In this document: piece after piece, positions 53,846 through 61,483 of the stretch
Position numbering within the stretch: the first letter of the stretch is position 1
Layout of the letters: every line of letters begins with the position of its first letter
Source: Sphingomicrobium lutaoense
GTDB lineage: Bacteria > Pseudomonadota > Alphaproteobacteria > Sphingomonadales > Sphingomonadaceae
NCBI RefSeq assembly: GCF_014195685.1
Contig: NZ_JACICF010000002.1
Location: forward strand, 186,001 to 250,000
DNA length: 64,000 nucleotides
Reading direction: 5' to 3'
Notes under the pieces: generated by a model
What the model was told of the DNA's origin: nothing
The model's database searches: none
The model's input: only the letters and a program-made list of their open reading frames with translations
Program-made: the position numbers and the translations under genes

Positions 53846-54424
53846 ATGACCAGCATCAAGAAGATCACGGCGCTTGCCGCTACCGTTGCCGCCACCGCTC
53901 TCGTGGCCGCCCCGGCGCAGGCCGCTCCCGTCTCGGACAACACCGGCAAGGCCAAAGTGAAGATCGTCAAGCCGCTCACCATCTCGAAGGCGGGTGACCT
54001 CGATTTCGGCACCATCGTTCTTCCGGCGACGCCCTCGGGCGCCAGCACGACCGTTTCGGTCTCGGCCGACAACACGGCAACCTATTCGCAGAACTGCGCC
54101 GCCGACGGCTTCACCTGCTCGATCGCCAATGGCGGCGCTTCGACCAACGTGACCTACACGCTGACCGGCACCAACAATGTCAACGTCAATGTCGACATCG
54201 ACCCGACCGTCACCATGACGCGTCTCACGGGCACCGAAACGATCGTCGCTTCGCTGACCACCAACCTCACCAACAGCGATGCCGACGCTTCCTATGACAT
54301 GCAGCTCGCCAATTCGGGCGCGCCGGGCACCGACTTCTGGGTCGGCGGTTCGCTGACCGTCGCCGACAACACCGTCGACGGCGTCTATGAAGGCACCTTC
54401 ACCGTCACCGCCGACTACGAGTAA
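53846..54424 (+). CDS. DUF4402 exported protein, candidate major fibre subunit
   Basis: 192 residues: signal peptide (ITALAATVAATALVAAPAQA, cut near residue 26) and a mature beta-rich domain of low Arg and high Thr/Asn/Ser content (TATYSQNCAADGFTCSIANG, VTYTLTGTNNVNVNVDIDPT), ending GVYEGTFTVTADYE. Two cysteines can form one disulfide, as in chaperone-usher pilins. The mature N-terminus TGKAKVKIVKPLTISKAGDL matches the opening of DUF4402. GGGGA precedes ATG 53846. A strong terminator directly follows, expected for a subunit needed in large excess over chaperone and usher. Confidence 0.82.
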   Translation: MTSIKKITALAATVAATALVAAPAQAAPVSDNTGKAKVKIVKPLTISKAGDLDFGTIVLPATPSGASTTVSVSADNTATYSQNCAADGFTCSIANGGASTNVTYTLTGTNNVNVNVDIDPTVTMTRLTGTETIVASLTTNLTNSDADASYDMQLANSGAPGTDFWVGGSLTVADNTVDGVYEGTFTVTADYE

Positions 54425-54470
54425 GGCGGGACCGCCAGGGGAGGCGTCCATTCCCCTCGGCACCGAAAAG

Positions 54471-54508
54471 GGGCGGCGTACCTGCGAAGGGTGCGCCGCC
54501 CTTTTTTT
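54471..54508 (+). terminator. Intrinsic terminator after the major DUF4402 subunit
   Basis: GGGCGGCG (54471-54478), 15-base loop that can pair further, CGCCGCCC (54494-54501), then seven T. Separates the subunit gene from the chaperone gene 130 bases on, so most transcripts should carry the subunit alone. Confidence 0.92.
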
Positions 54509-54564
54509 GGGCGCCGCAATCGCCCCGCGATCCCCCGGTTTCACCGAACAGGGTTTGCGCAATA

Positions 54565-54572
54565 TTAACCAT
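54565..54572 (+). promoter_or_regulatory. TTAACCAT, CtrA-like half site upstream of the chaperone gene
   Basis: Exact TTAACCAT, the CtrA half-site form known from Caulobacter cell-cycle promoters, 64 bases before the chaperone ATG and in an AT-rich patch (AATATTAACCATTA). It may control the chaperone-usher transcript. Confidence 0.45.
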
Positions 54573-54635
54573 TACGGACCAAAACTGGCTTCGAAACGGC
54601 CCCTTCGAGGGGCATCTGTGATCGGAGACCAGTCC

Positions 54636-55451
54636 ATGACCCACCGCTTCGGGCGTCTCGCCCTTCTTGCCGCCGCTTCGCTCGGGCTTGCCGCGCTTCC
54701 CGCCAAGGCGGGCGTGGGCGACCTCCTCGTCGCGCCTACCCGCGTCATCCTCGACGGCGGTCGCGGCACCCAGGTGCTGCTCAACAATATCGGCGAGGAA
54801 GAAGCGACCTACCGGCTCACCGCCGAACTGCGCCGCATGGGCGAGGATGGCTCGCTCGACGATGTCGAAACGCCCAACACCACCGAGAAACTGGCGCGCG
54901 ACATGGTGATCTTCGCTCCGCGGCGCATCACCCTGCCCCCCAACCAGCCGCAGGCGATCCGCATCGCCGCGCGCGCTCCGGCAGGCGTCCAGGACGGCGA
55001 ATATCGGATTCATCTCCTGTTTCGCGCGATTCCCAAGCCGCGCCCGGTCGAGGAACGCGCCCAGACCGAGGGTCTGAGCTTCCGTCTCACTCCCGTCTAT
55101 GGCGTGACCATCCCGGTAATCGTCCGTCTCGGCCGTCTCGAGGTCCAGGCCGCGATTACCGACGTGCGCAAGGTCGAACAGGGCGAACGTACCGCGATCG
55201 CGGTGGATCTCACCCGTTCGGGCCAGCGCTCGACCTATGGTCGCATCGATGTCTTCAAGGAAGGCGAGGAAGAAGCGATCGCTTTCCTCAACGGGGTCGC
55301 CATCTATCCCGAAATCAATCGCCGCACGGTCACGCTCCAGGTCCGCGAGGACTATCAGGGTCCGCTCACCGGCAAGGTGAAGGTCGAATATCGCGCCTCG
55401 CCCGACGAAGGCAGCGCGCTGATCGCCTCGACCGACGCGGTGCTGCGCTAG
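54636..55451 (+). CDS. PapD-like periplasmic fimbrial chaperone
   Basis: 271 residues with a signal peptide (LALLAAASLGLAALPAKA, cut near residue 25). The mature N-terminal domain starts GVGDLLVAPTRVILDGGRGT, with LLNNIGEEEATYRLTAELRR and FAPRRITLPPNQPQAIRIAA, matching the first immunoglobulin-like domain of pilus chaperones; the conserved acidic/basic groove and RIHLLFRAIP strand follow, then a second domain. Function: donor-strand complementation and delivery of DUF4402 subunits to the usher, inferred from fold and context. GGAG lies ten bases before ATG 54636. Confidence 0.83.
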   Translation: MTHRFGRLALLAAASLGLAALPAKAGVGDLLVAPTRVILDGGRGTQVLLNNIGEEEATYRLTAELRRMGEDGSLDDVETPNTTEKLARDMVIFAPRRITLPPNQPQAIRIAARAPAGVQDGEYRIHLLFRAIPKPRPVEERAQTEGLSFRLTPVYGVTIPVIVRLGRLEVQAAITDVRKVEQGERTAIAVDLTRSGQRSTYGRIDVFKEGEEEAIAFLNGVAIYPEINRRTVTLQVREDYQGPLTGKVKVEYRASPDEGSALIASTDAVLR

Positions 55452-55473
55452 GAAGAGGAACGGGAGCGGGGGG

Positions 55474-58179
55474 ATGATCCGCCAGCTCGTCACGGGCGTA
55501 GCGGCGCTGCTGGCACTGGCTGTCGGCGGCGCCGCTCCCGCGTCCGAGACCAGCCCGGTGACCCAGCAATGGACCGCCGATCCCGAAACCCAGTTTCTCC
55601 TCGACATGCAGGTGCGCGACCTGCTGCTCGGCAATGGCGTGCGCGCCTATGACACGCCGGGCGGCCCCTGCGTGCTGTTCGGCGACTTCCTCACCGCGCT
55701 CGACGTGCCGATGAAGCTCGATCTCGAACGGCAGAAAGCCTCGGGCTGGGCCTTTTCCGAGGAAAACCGCATCGAGATCGACCGCGAAAGCCAGACGGTC
55801 ACACTTTCTGGCAAACGCAAATCAATAGCAACAAATGACATTCGCACCGTTCCCGAAGGCTGGTGCGTTGATCCTGCCGCGCTGGCCGACTGGTTCGGGG
55901 TGGGGGTGCGCGCCAATCTGGCGGGATCGGTGCTTTCGCTCGAAAGCGAAGCCCGGCTTCCCGTCGAACGGGCGGTCGAACGGCGCAAGCGGGCCGAACG
56001 GCTCGCCCAGCGCGCGGCCTTCGACCTCGCCAGCCTGCCCCAGGTCAAGCTGCCGTACCGCATGTGGCGCACCCCCGCGCTCGACGTGGTGGTCTCGGGC
56101 GGTATCACTTATTCGGCGCACAGCGGGCTCGAGGTCGATCGCAACATGTCGGTCTATGCTTCGGGCGAACTCGCCAAGATGTCCTTCGATGCGCGGCTCA
56201 CCAGCTCGCCCACCGGCGCAGGCGGTCTCCTGCGGATGCGCGCCTACCGTTCCTCGATCGACGGCGGCCTTCTCGGCCTGCTCGACGCCACTCATGTCGA
56301 ACTGGGTGATCTCGTCACCGGGGCGAGCGGGGTGGGCAATGTCGCGGGCAACGGGCGCGGCGCGCTCGTCACCAATCGCCCGCTTCGCCGCTTGGCCCAG
56401 TTCGACACCGTCAGTTTCGAAGGCGAATTGCCCGCCGGCTGGGACGCCGAACTCTATCGCAACGGCCAATTGCTCGGATTCTCGGTTCCCACTCCCGACG
56501 GCCGCTACCTCTTTGATGATATTGAATTGCAATATGGAAAGAACGACATCGAGATCGTTCTTTACGGCCCGCAGGGACAGGTCCGCCGCCGCGTCGAGGA
56601 AGTCCTCGTCGGGGACCAGCAGATCCCGCCCGGCGAAACCTGGTATTTCGCCAGTGCCAGCCAGCCCGGCCGCTCGCTCCTCGACTTGAGCGGCCGCGAC
56701 GGCATCACCGGCTCGGGTGTCCGCGCTCAGGCCACGCTGGCAGTCGATCATGGCGTCGACAAACGCCTCTCGGTGGGCATGCTCGCCCAGACACTTCTCC
56801 TTGAAGATGAACGACTTACCTATGTCGAAGGCGCCGTTCGCCGCACCTTCGGCAATGCCCTGGTCGAGCTAACCGCCGCAGTCACCGACAATGGCGGCCA
56901 ACGCTACCGCGCCCGCGCCATCGGCCAGCTCGGCGACGTCAGCCTCAGCGCCCAATCGACCTTCAACCGGAATTTCGACCTCACCAAGCGCAGCGACCCG
57001 CTCGAACAGGAACATGCCATCTCGGCCAGCGTCCCGCTCAAGCTCGGGCGCAAGACCGTCCCGGTCTCGGCGAGCACCAGTTTCCGCCGCTACGAGGACG
57101 GCTCGACCGCTTTGTCGGCGGCAACCCGGATGAACATGATGGTCAACCGCTTCAACCTCGCCGCCGAGGTGGATTGGGAGCGCCAGCAGTTCCGCGGCCC
57201 ATCGCCCCCACCGCGCGAAAGGCTCACCGCTCGCTTCGTCGGGTCGGGCCGGATCGGCGACGTGCGCCTGCAGGGCGATGTCGACTGGAACCTCATGGGC
57301 GGGGGCGGCGTGAGCCGCGCCGGCCTCAACGCCTATTGGAGCGCGAGCGAGACCGTCGACTGGGACGCCGGGCTGGTGTGGGAGCCGTCGAGCGACCGGA
57401 TCCGCGCGCGGGTCGGTCATATCCGCCGGTTCGACTTCGCGTCGGTCGCGCTCACCGCCGAAGCCGCGAGCGACGGCAGTGTCGCGGCGGGTTTCAACAT
57501 GGCTTTCTCGATCGACGCGCCGGGCGGAAACTTCCGCCCCACCGCGCAGACCCTCGCCCGCACCGGCTCGATCGAGGCGGTGGTGTTCCGCGACGATAAT
57601 GACAATGGTCGTCGCGATCCGGGCGAGCCCCTGCAGGAAGGTGCGCTTCTCACCGCGGGTCATCATGGCGAAGCTCGGCCGAGCAATGCTGAGGGCCTTG
57701 CCCGCGTTGCCGGGCTGCAAACCCATTCGCCCATCGCGGTGGGCCTCGATACCGCCGCTCTCGATGATCCTACCCTCGTCGCCCGCGACGGGCTGCAAGT
57801 GGTCGTGCCGCGCCCCGGCGTCACCGCCCAGCTCCTCATTCCGCTCGTCGGTTCGGGCGAAGTCGAAGGCATGCTGCTCGGGGTCAGCGGGCTGCCCCGC
57901 GAAGGTGTCGGGCTCGAACTGGTGGACCGCCATGGCAAGGTCGTCGCTGCCACGCGCACCGAGTTCGATGGCTATTTCCTCTTCGAAAAGGTCGCCTATG
58001 GCGACTATCGCCTGCGCCTCGCGAGCGATTCGGCCAATGTCCTTGCTGCACGGCTGTCGAAGGAAACCCGTGTGAGTGTCCACCCCGACAAGCCCTATCT
58101 GCGCATCGGGACCGTGACGCTTGATGGCGAAGCACCGCAGACCGCTTCCCTCCAAGCTGAATTCGCCGCCGCACCCTGA
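55474..58179 (+). CDS. Usher-like outer membrane protein with C-terminal SdrD-B-like repeat domains
   Basis: 901 residues with a signal peptide (VTGVAALLALAVGGAAPASE). An N-terminal domain (about 35-150) precedes a long strand-rich central part (about 190-690) with usher-like phrases SFEGELPAGWDAELYRNGQL, YLFDDIELQYGKNDIEIVLY and VAAGFNMAFSIDAPGG. From residue 700 a domain opens VVFRDDNDNGRRDPGEP, an SdrD-B/EF-hand-like calcium loop, followed by carboxypeptidase-regulatory-like sandwiches (YFLFEKVAYGDYRLRLASDS). Context makes it the secretion pore for the DUF4402 fibre. It lacks the compact N- and C-terminal signatures of classical PapC ushers. Confidence 0.72.
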   Translation: MIRQLVTGVAALLALAVGGAAPASETSPVTQQWTADPETQFLLDMQVRDLLLGNGVRAYDTPGGPCVLFGDFLTALDVPMKLDLERQKASGWAFSEENRIEIDRESQTVTLSGKRKSIATNDIRTVPEGWCVDPAALADWFGVGVRANLAGSVLSLESEARLPVERAVERRKRAERLAQRAAFDLASLPQVKLPYRMWRTPALDVVVSGGITYSAHSGLEVDRNMSVYASGELAKMSFDARLTSSPTGAGGLLRMRAYRSSIDGGLLGLLDATHVELGDLVTGASGVGNVAGNGRGALVTNRPLRRLAQFDTVSFEGELPAGWDAELYRNGQLLGFSVPTPDGRYLFDDIELQYGKNDIEIVLYGPQGQVRRRVEEVLVGDQQIPPGETWYFASASQPGRSLLDLSGRDGITGSGVRAQATLAVDHGVDKRLSVGMLAQTLLLEDERLTYVEGAVRRTFGNALVELTAAVTDNGGQRYRARAIGQLGDVSLSAQSTFNRNFDLTKRSDPLEQEHAISASVPLKLGRKTVPVSASTSFRRYEDGSTALSAATRMNMMVNRFNLAAEVDWERQQFRGPSPPPRERLTARFVGSGRIGDVRLQGDVDWNLMGGGGVSRAGLNAYWSASETVDWDAGLVWEPSSDRIRARVGHIRRFDFASVALTAEAASDGSVAAGFNMAFSIDAPGGNFRPTAQTLARTGSIEAVVFRDDNDNGRRDPGEPLQEGALLTAGHHGEARPSNAEGLARVAGLQTHSPIAVGLDTAALDDPTLVARDGLQVVVPRPGVTAQLLIPLVGSGEVEGMLLGVSGLPREGVGLELVDRHGKVVAATRTEFDGYFLFEKVAYGDYRLRLASDSANVLAARLSKETRVSVHPDKPYLRIGTVTLDGEAPQTASLQAEFAAAP

Positions 58180-58284
58180 AGCGGGCCATGGCGCAATCCC
58201 GATCGCGATTGACGACCGTCAAGTCGCCTCGCGCCCGATCGGCTAGTCTTTCAAGGCTGGGTATCGAGCCGGGCGACGTTGAGG

Positions 58285-58302
58285 ATTATCGAATGCGATA
58301 AT
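58285..58302. repeat. Inverted repeat ATTATCG-n4-CGATAAT
   Basis: A perfect 7-bp inverted repeat in the 280-base gap (58180-58459) between the usher-like gene and the phosphoribosyltransferase gene; a second short inverted repeat (TTGCCT/AGGCAA) is at 58361-58377. No coding potential is seen in the gap. Either repeat could be an operator; neither is followed by a T-run. Confidence 0.4.
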
Positions 58303-58459
58303 CATGGTCCGAGGGTCGACGATGACATGCTCAGCTTGATCCGCGGTGCTTCCCAAGACATTGCCTGAAGAAGGCAACGGACCAGGGGAAGTGCCGCGGA
58401 CGACATTTTGGGTGTCCGTTCGGGCGCCCCTGCCATCCTTCCCGGTTCGGAGATGCGAA

Positions 58460-59140
58460 ATGGGCCGCGAACCTCTCTTTGCCGATCGCCGCGAAGCCGG
58501 TCGCGCGCTTGCCGAGCGACTGTCCGCCTTTGCCAGGCGCCGTCCCGTGATCCTTGCCTTACCGCGCGGCGGCGTTCCGGTGGCGTTCGAGGTCGCGCGT
58601 GCGCTCGAAGCACCGCTCGACTTGCTCATCGTCCGCAAGATCGGGCTTCCCGGCCATGAGGAATATGGCATCGGCGCCGTGGTCGATGGCGCCAGCCCGC
58701 AAGTCGTGATGAACGATGATCTGGTCGCGCGGCTTCGACCCGATCTCGACGCGGTTCGGCGCACGATCCAGCGCGAAATGCAGGAAATCGAACGGCGGCG
58801 CTCGGTCTATCTGGCGGGACGCGAGCCGATCGACCTCGCAGGACGGGTGGTGATCATCGTCGATGATGGAATCGCCACCGGAGGCACGGTCCGCGCGGCC
58901 CTGAAGGCGGTGCGCAAGAACGACCCCGATGCCCTCATCCTCGCGGTCCCGCTCGCGCCGCCCGACATGATCATCGAACTCACGCGCGACTGCGACCTGT
59001 TCGTCCATTTGGAGGCGCCGCATCCCTTCGATGCGGTGGGCGCCCATTATCGCGATTTCCGCCAGGTCGGCGATGAAGAAGTGATCGCGCTTCTCGACGA
59101 AGCCAAGCAATTCGCGCCCGACGCGCTGGCGGCGAGCTGA
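58460..59140 (+). CDS. Phosphoribosyltransferase family protein
   Basis: 226 residues, type I PRTase fold. The PRPP-binding loop is RVVIIVDDGIATGGTVRAAL; VILALPRGGVPVAFEVARAL and LLIVRKIGLPGHEEYGIGAV are the family's N-terminal blocks. Relatives are usually annotated only as phosphoribosyltransferase and often occur with stress or dormancy genes; no purine or pyrimidine neighbour points to a base specificity. GGAG seven bases before ATG 58460. A longer open frame upstream lacks similarity. Confidence 0.85.
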   Translation: MGREPLFADRREAGRALAERLSAFARRRPVILALPRGGVPVAFEVARALEAPLDLLIVRKIGLPGHEEYGIGAVVDGASPQVVMNDDLVARLRPDLDAVRRTIQREMQEIERRRSVYLAGREPIDLAGRVVIIVDDGIATGGTVRAALKAVRKNDPDALILAVPLAPPDMIIELTRDCDLFVHLEAPHPFDAVGAHYRDFRQVGDEEVIALLDEAKQFAPDALAAS

Positions 59141-59229
59141 CGGCCCGCCGACACTCGGCAGCCACGGCAAGAATCATCCGCTTCGGAGCATCGCGGGGGG
59201 CACCCTTGGGTGCCGTCCCCGGAGAAAAA

Positions 59230-59316
59230 TGGTGCGGTCGAGAAGACTCGAACTTCCACGGCCTTTCGGCCACAACGACCTCAACGTTGCGCGTCTACCA
59301 GTTCCGCCACGACCGC
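59230..59316 (-). tRNA. tRNA-Leu (GAG)
   Basis: 87 nt on the minus strand including encoded CCA (59230-59232). Acceptor stem GCGGTCG/CGACCGC fully paired; class II with a long variable arm (TGGCCGAAAGGCCGT); T-arm with AGTTCGAGTCTTCT. Anticodon GAG at 59280-59282, reading CUC/CUU leucine codons. A GC-rich inverted repeat (GGGCACCC/GGGTGCC, about 59197-59214) lies just downstream of its 3' end. Confidence 0.97.
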
Positions 59317-59437
59317 ACTCGAGACTGGATGACAAAAGGACATGTCATCCCTGGCAAGGCGCGCCCTCTAGCAAAGCCTGTCGGGGCTGGCAACGGCCCT
59401 TTTTCCGATCCATTTTGGGACAATCCCTAATAAGGGG

Positions 59438-59445
59438 TTAACCAT
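59438..59445 (+). promoter_or_regulatory. TTAACCAT, CtrA-like half site
   Basis: Exact TTAACCAT in the 158-base gap between tRNA-Leu and the small exported protein gene, 30 bases before its ATG. Same octamer as upstream of the fimbrial chaperone. Confidence 0.4.
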
Positions 59446-59474
59446 CCCGGGTCTTTGTGCATTACCACTGCATC

Positions 59475-59711
59475 ATGACCCTGTTGCTTGCCCTTTCCAT
59501 GGTCGCTGCCGCGCCGCAGCAGGCCGCCCAGCCGGCCCCCGCCGCACCCCTGGTGCAGCGCGCCTCGGCACGGGCGAGCGTGCGAATCGTCAAGCCTTTC
59601 CGGCTCGTCGCGGGCGATATGCGCGAAGTCGAGGGAGCCAGCCGCCGCACCACGCAGGTCAGCGATCGCGACGGTCAGCTACGCCAAGCGACTTTGGTCG
59701 AATTCGAATGA
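59475..59711 (+). CDS. Small exported protein of unknown function
   Basis: 78 residues. Signal peptide (MTLLLALSMVAAAPQQAAQ) then a short basic chain RASVRIVKPFRLVAGDM and a C-terminal RQATLVEFE. The family is not one I can name, though similar short sphingomonad proteins end LVEFE. The stretch ASVRIVKPF recalls the VKIVKPLTI opening of the major DUF4402 subunit, and the end recalls its final strand, so it may be a reduced relative; that is speculative. ATG 59475; a GTG six codons upstream is the alternative. Its stop directly abuts that of the convergent DUF3426 gene. Confidence 0.6.
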   Translation: MTLLLALSMVAAAPQQAAQPAPAAPLVQRASARASVRIVKPFRLVAGDMREVEGASRRTTQVSDRDGQLRQATLVEFE

Positions 59712-60671
59712 TCAGGCGGCGGGATCGCCGACCGTCACCGTCAGCTTTTCACCGCCGCCCGGCACATCCACTTCGGCACTGTTGAAGCTCGCGCTCTCGC
59801 CGGGGGCGAGCGTCTGGCGCGGCGGAGCGATGGTCCAGGCATGGACCAACTGCCCCGAAGCCGAGCGCAGTTCGGCGCGGAGCGGCGGAACGCGCTGCTC
59901 TATCCCCGTCGGATTGATCACCCGGCCACGCACTGTGAGCAGCTCGTTGCCGCTTTCCAGCGCTTCGCGGCTATGATCGTCGAGAATGAGTTCGAGCGGC
60001 GTCTCGGCGCTGGCCTCGGCCATGCCGATCGCTTCCTTCCATGCGGGCGGCGCGAAATAGGTGAAGGCCGCCGCTGCCGCGCCGACCAGAGCGAGCAGGA
60101 GAATGACTACGAGCCAACCGCGACGCGGCTTTTCCTCTTCCTCATAGTCCTCGGTGACGAAGGCATATTCATTGCTTTCCTCGACCGGCGGCTTGAACGA
60201 GGGTTCGGCTTCTTCGCGCACGGGCTCTTCGACGGGCTCGGGAACGGGCGGGATCTCGGGCTCGGAGATGTTGACCTCCTCGCTCGCGCCCGCAGCGATG
60301 ATGCCTTCGACGGTACCGGTAGAAAATCCCGGCTCGGGGGCTGCGGGCGGCGGAGGCACTTCCTCGGGTTCGGGAATTTCGGGAGGCGACACCACCGTAT
60401 CGCGCGGCGGCGGAGGCGCGGCTTCGCTTTCCTCTTCCACCGCCACATCGTCGGCGGGCGGGACATTCGCGACCGGATCGGACGCTTTTTCCTCGGTTGG
60501 AGTGGCCGGTGCCGGCTCCTCGCTTTCCTCAGTGGGCATCGCCACCTGGGTTTCGGGGTCCTGGTGCCAGCTATGCTTGCAACTGGCACAGCGCACCTTG
60601 CGTCCGCCGGGCGGAATGGCTCCGTCCTTGACGACATAGCGCGTGCTGCACGATGGGCAGGTTAAGATCAT
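59712..60671 (-). CDS. Zinc-ribbon / DUF3426 membrane protein
   Basis: 319 residues. N-terminal MJ0042-type zinc ribbon ILTCPSCSTRYVVKDGAIPP with a second CxxC in KVRCASCKHSW; a 130-residue Pro/Glu-rich disordered linker; one transmembrane helix (WLVVILLLALVGAAAAAFTY, about 185-205); and a DUF3426 beta-sandwich (LLTVRGRVINPTGIEQRVPP). Probably the ribbon is cytoplasmic and DUF3426 periplasmic. Function unknown. Transcribed away from ftsE, with 86 bases between. Confidence 0.85.
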   Translation of the reverse strand: MILTCPSCSTRYVVKDGAIPPGGRKVRCASCKHSWHQDPETQVAMPTEESEEPAPATPTEEKASDPVANVPPADDVAVEEESEAAPPPPRDTVVSPPEIPEPEEVPPPPAAPEPGFSTGTVEGIIAAGASEEVNISEPEIPPVPEPVEEPVREEAEPSFKPPVEESNEYAFVTEDYEEEEKPRRGWLVVILLLALVGAAAAAFTYFAPPAWKEAIGMAEASAETPLELILDDHSREALESGNELLTVRGRVINPTGIEQRVPPLRAELRSASGQLVHAWTIAPPRQTLAPGESASFNSAEVDVPGGGEKLTVTVGDPAA

Positions 60672-60757
60672 GGCATCCCCGTCTATTTAAATGGGGATAA
60701 ACAGCAAGTTTTGCGTGTTGGCAAGCATCGCGCGCCTGTGCGACACTATGATCGGAC

Positions 60758-61483
60758 ATGATGGGGACTGCCGGGGTGATCGTTTCCTTTGAATCGGTGG
60801 GTTTGCGTTACGGTACCGGCGCTGAGATTTTGCGGGATCTCGATTTCAAGCTGGTGGCGGGCGGGCTCTATTTTCTGACCGGCCCCTCGGGGGCGGGAAA
60901 AACCTCGCTTTTGAAGCTGCTATACCTTGCCCAGCGTCCCACGCGCGGCCGCATCTCGCTGTTCGGCCAGCCGCTCGACGAAGTTGATCGCAATGCCCTG
61001 CCGGGCCTGCGCCGCCGGATTGGCATCGTCTATCAGGACTTCCGCCTGATCGATCATCTGAGCGCCTTCGACAATGTCGCGCTGCCGCTTCGCATCGCGG
61101 GACATGCCGAGGACGATATCGAGACCGCGACCAACGAGATGCTCGGCTGGGTGGGGCTGTCCGACCGCGCCGGAGCGCGTCCCCCGACGCTGTCGGGCGG
61201 CGAGCAGCAGCGCGTGGCGATCGCCCGCGCGGTGATCGGGCGGCCCGACCTTCTCGTCGCCGACGAACCCACGGGCAATGTCGATGCCGAGATGGCGCGG
61301 CGACTGATGCACCTGTTCGGCGCGCTCAACCGGCTCGGCACCACGGTGGTGATCGCCACCCATGACATCGGGCTCATCGGCGAGACTCCGGGCGCGACTC
61401 TCATCCGCCTCGAAAAAGGCGGGATCGTCGATCCCACGGGCGGGCTTGCCCATCCCCCGGTGCGGCGCGGAGAAAATGCATGA
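60758..61483 (+). CDS. ftsE: Cell division ATP-binding protein FtsE
   Basis: ABC ATPase of the FtsEX complex, which activates periplasmic amidases during division. 241 residues. Walker A FLTGPSGAGKTSLLKLLYLA, Q-loop IGIVYQDFRLIDHLSAFDNV, signature TLSGGEQQRVAIARAVIGRP, Walker B LLVADEPTGNVDAEMARRLM, H-loop VIATHDIGLI. Start uncertain: ATG 60758, ATG 60761 or GTG 60776 all precede VSFESVGLRYGTGAEIL. Overlaps ftsX as ATGA. Confidence 0.93.
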   Translation: MMGTAGVIVSFESVGLRYGTGAEILRDLDFKLVAGGLYFLTGPSGAGKTSLLKLLYLAQRPTRGRISLFGQPLDEVDRNALPGLRRRIGIVYQDFRLIDHLSAFDNVALPLRIAGHAEDDIETATNEMLGWVGLSDRAGARPPTLSGGEQQRVAIARAVIGRPDLLVADEPTGNVDAEMARRLMHLFGALNRLGTTVVIATHDIGLIGETPGATLIRLEKGGIVDPTGGLAHPPVRRGENA

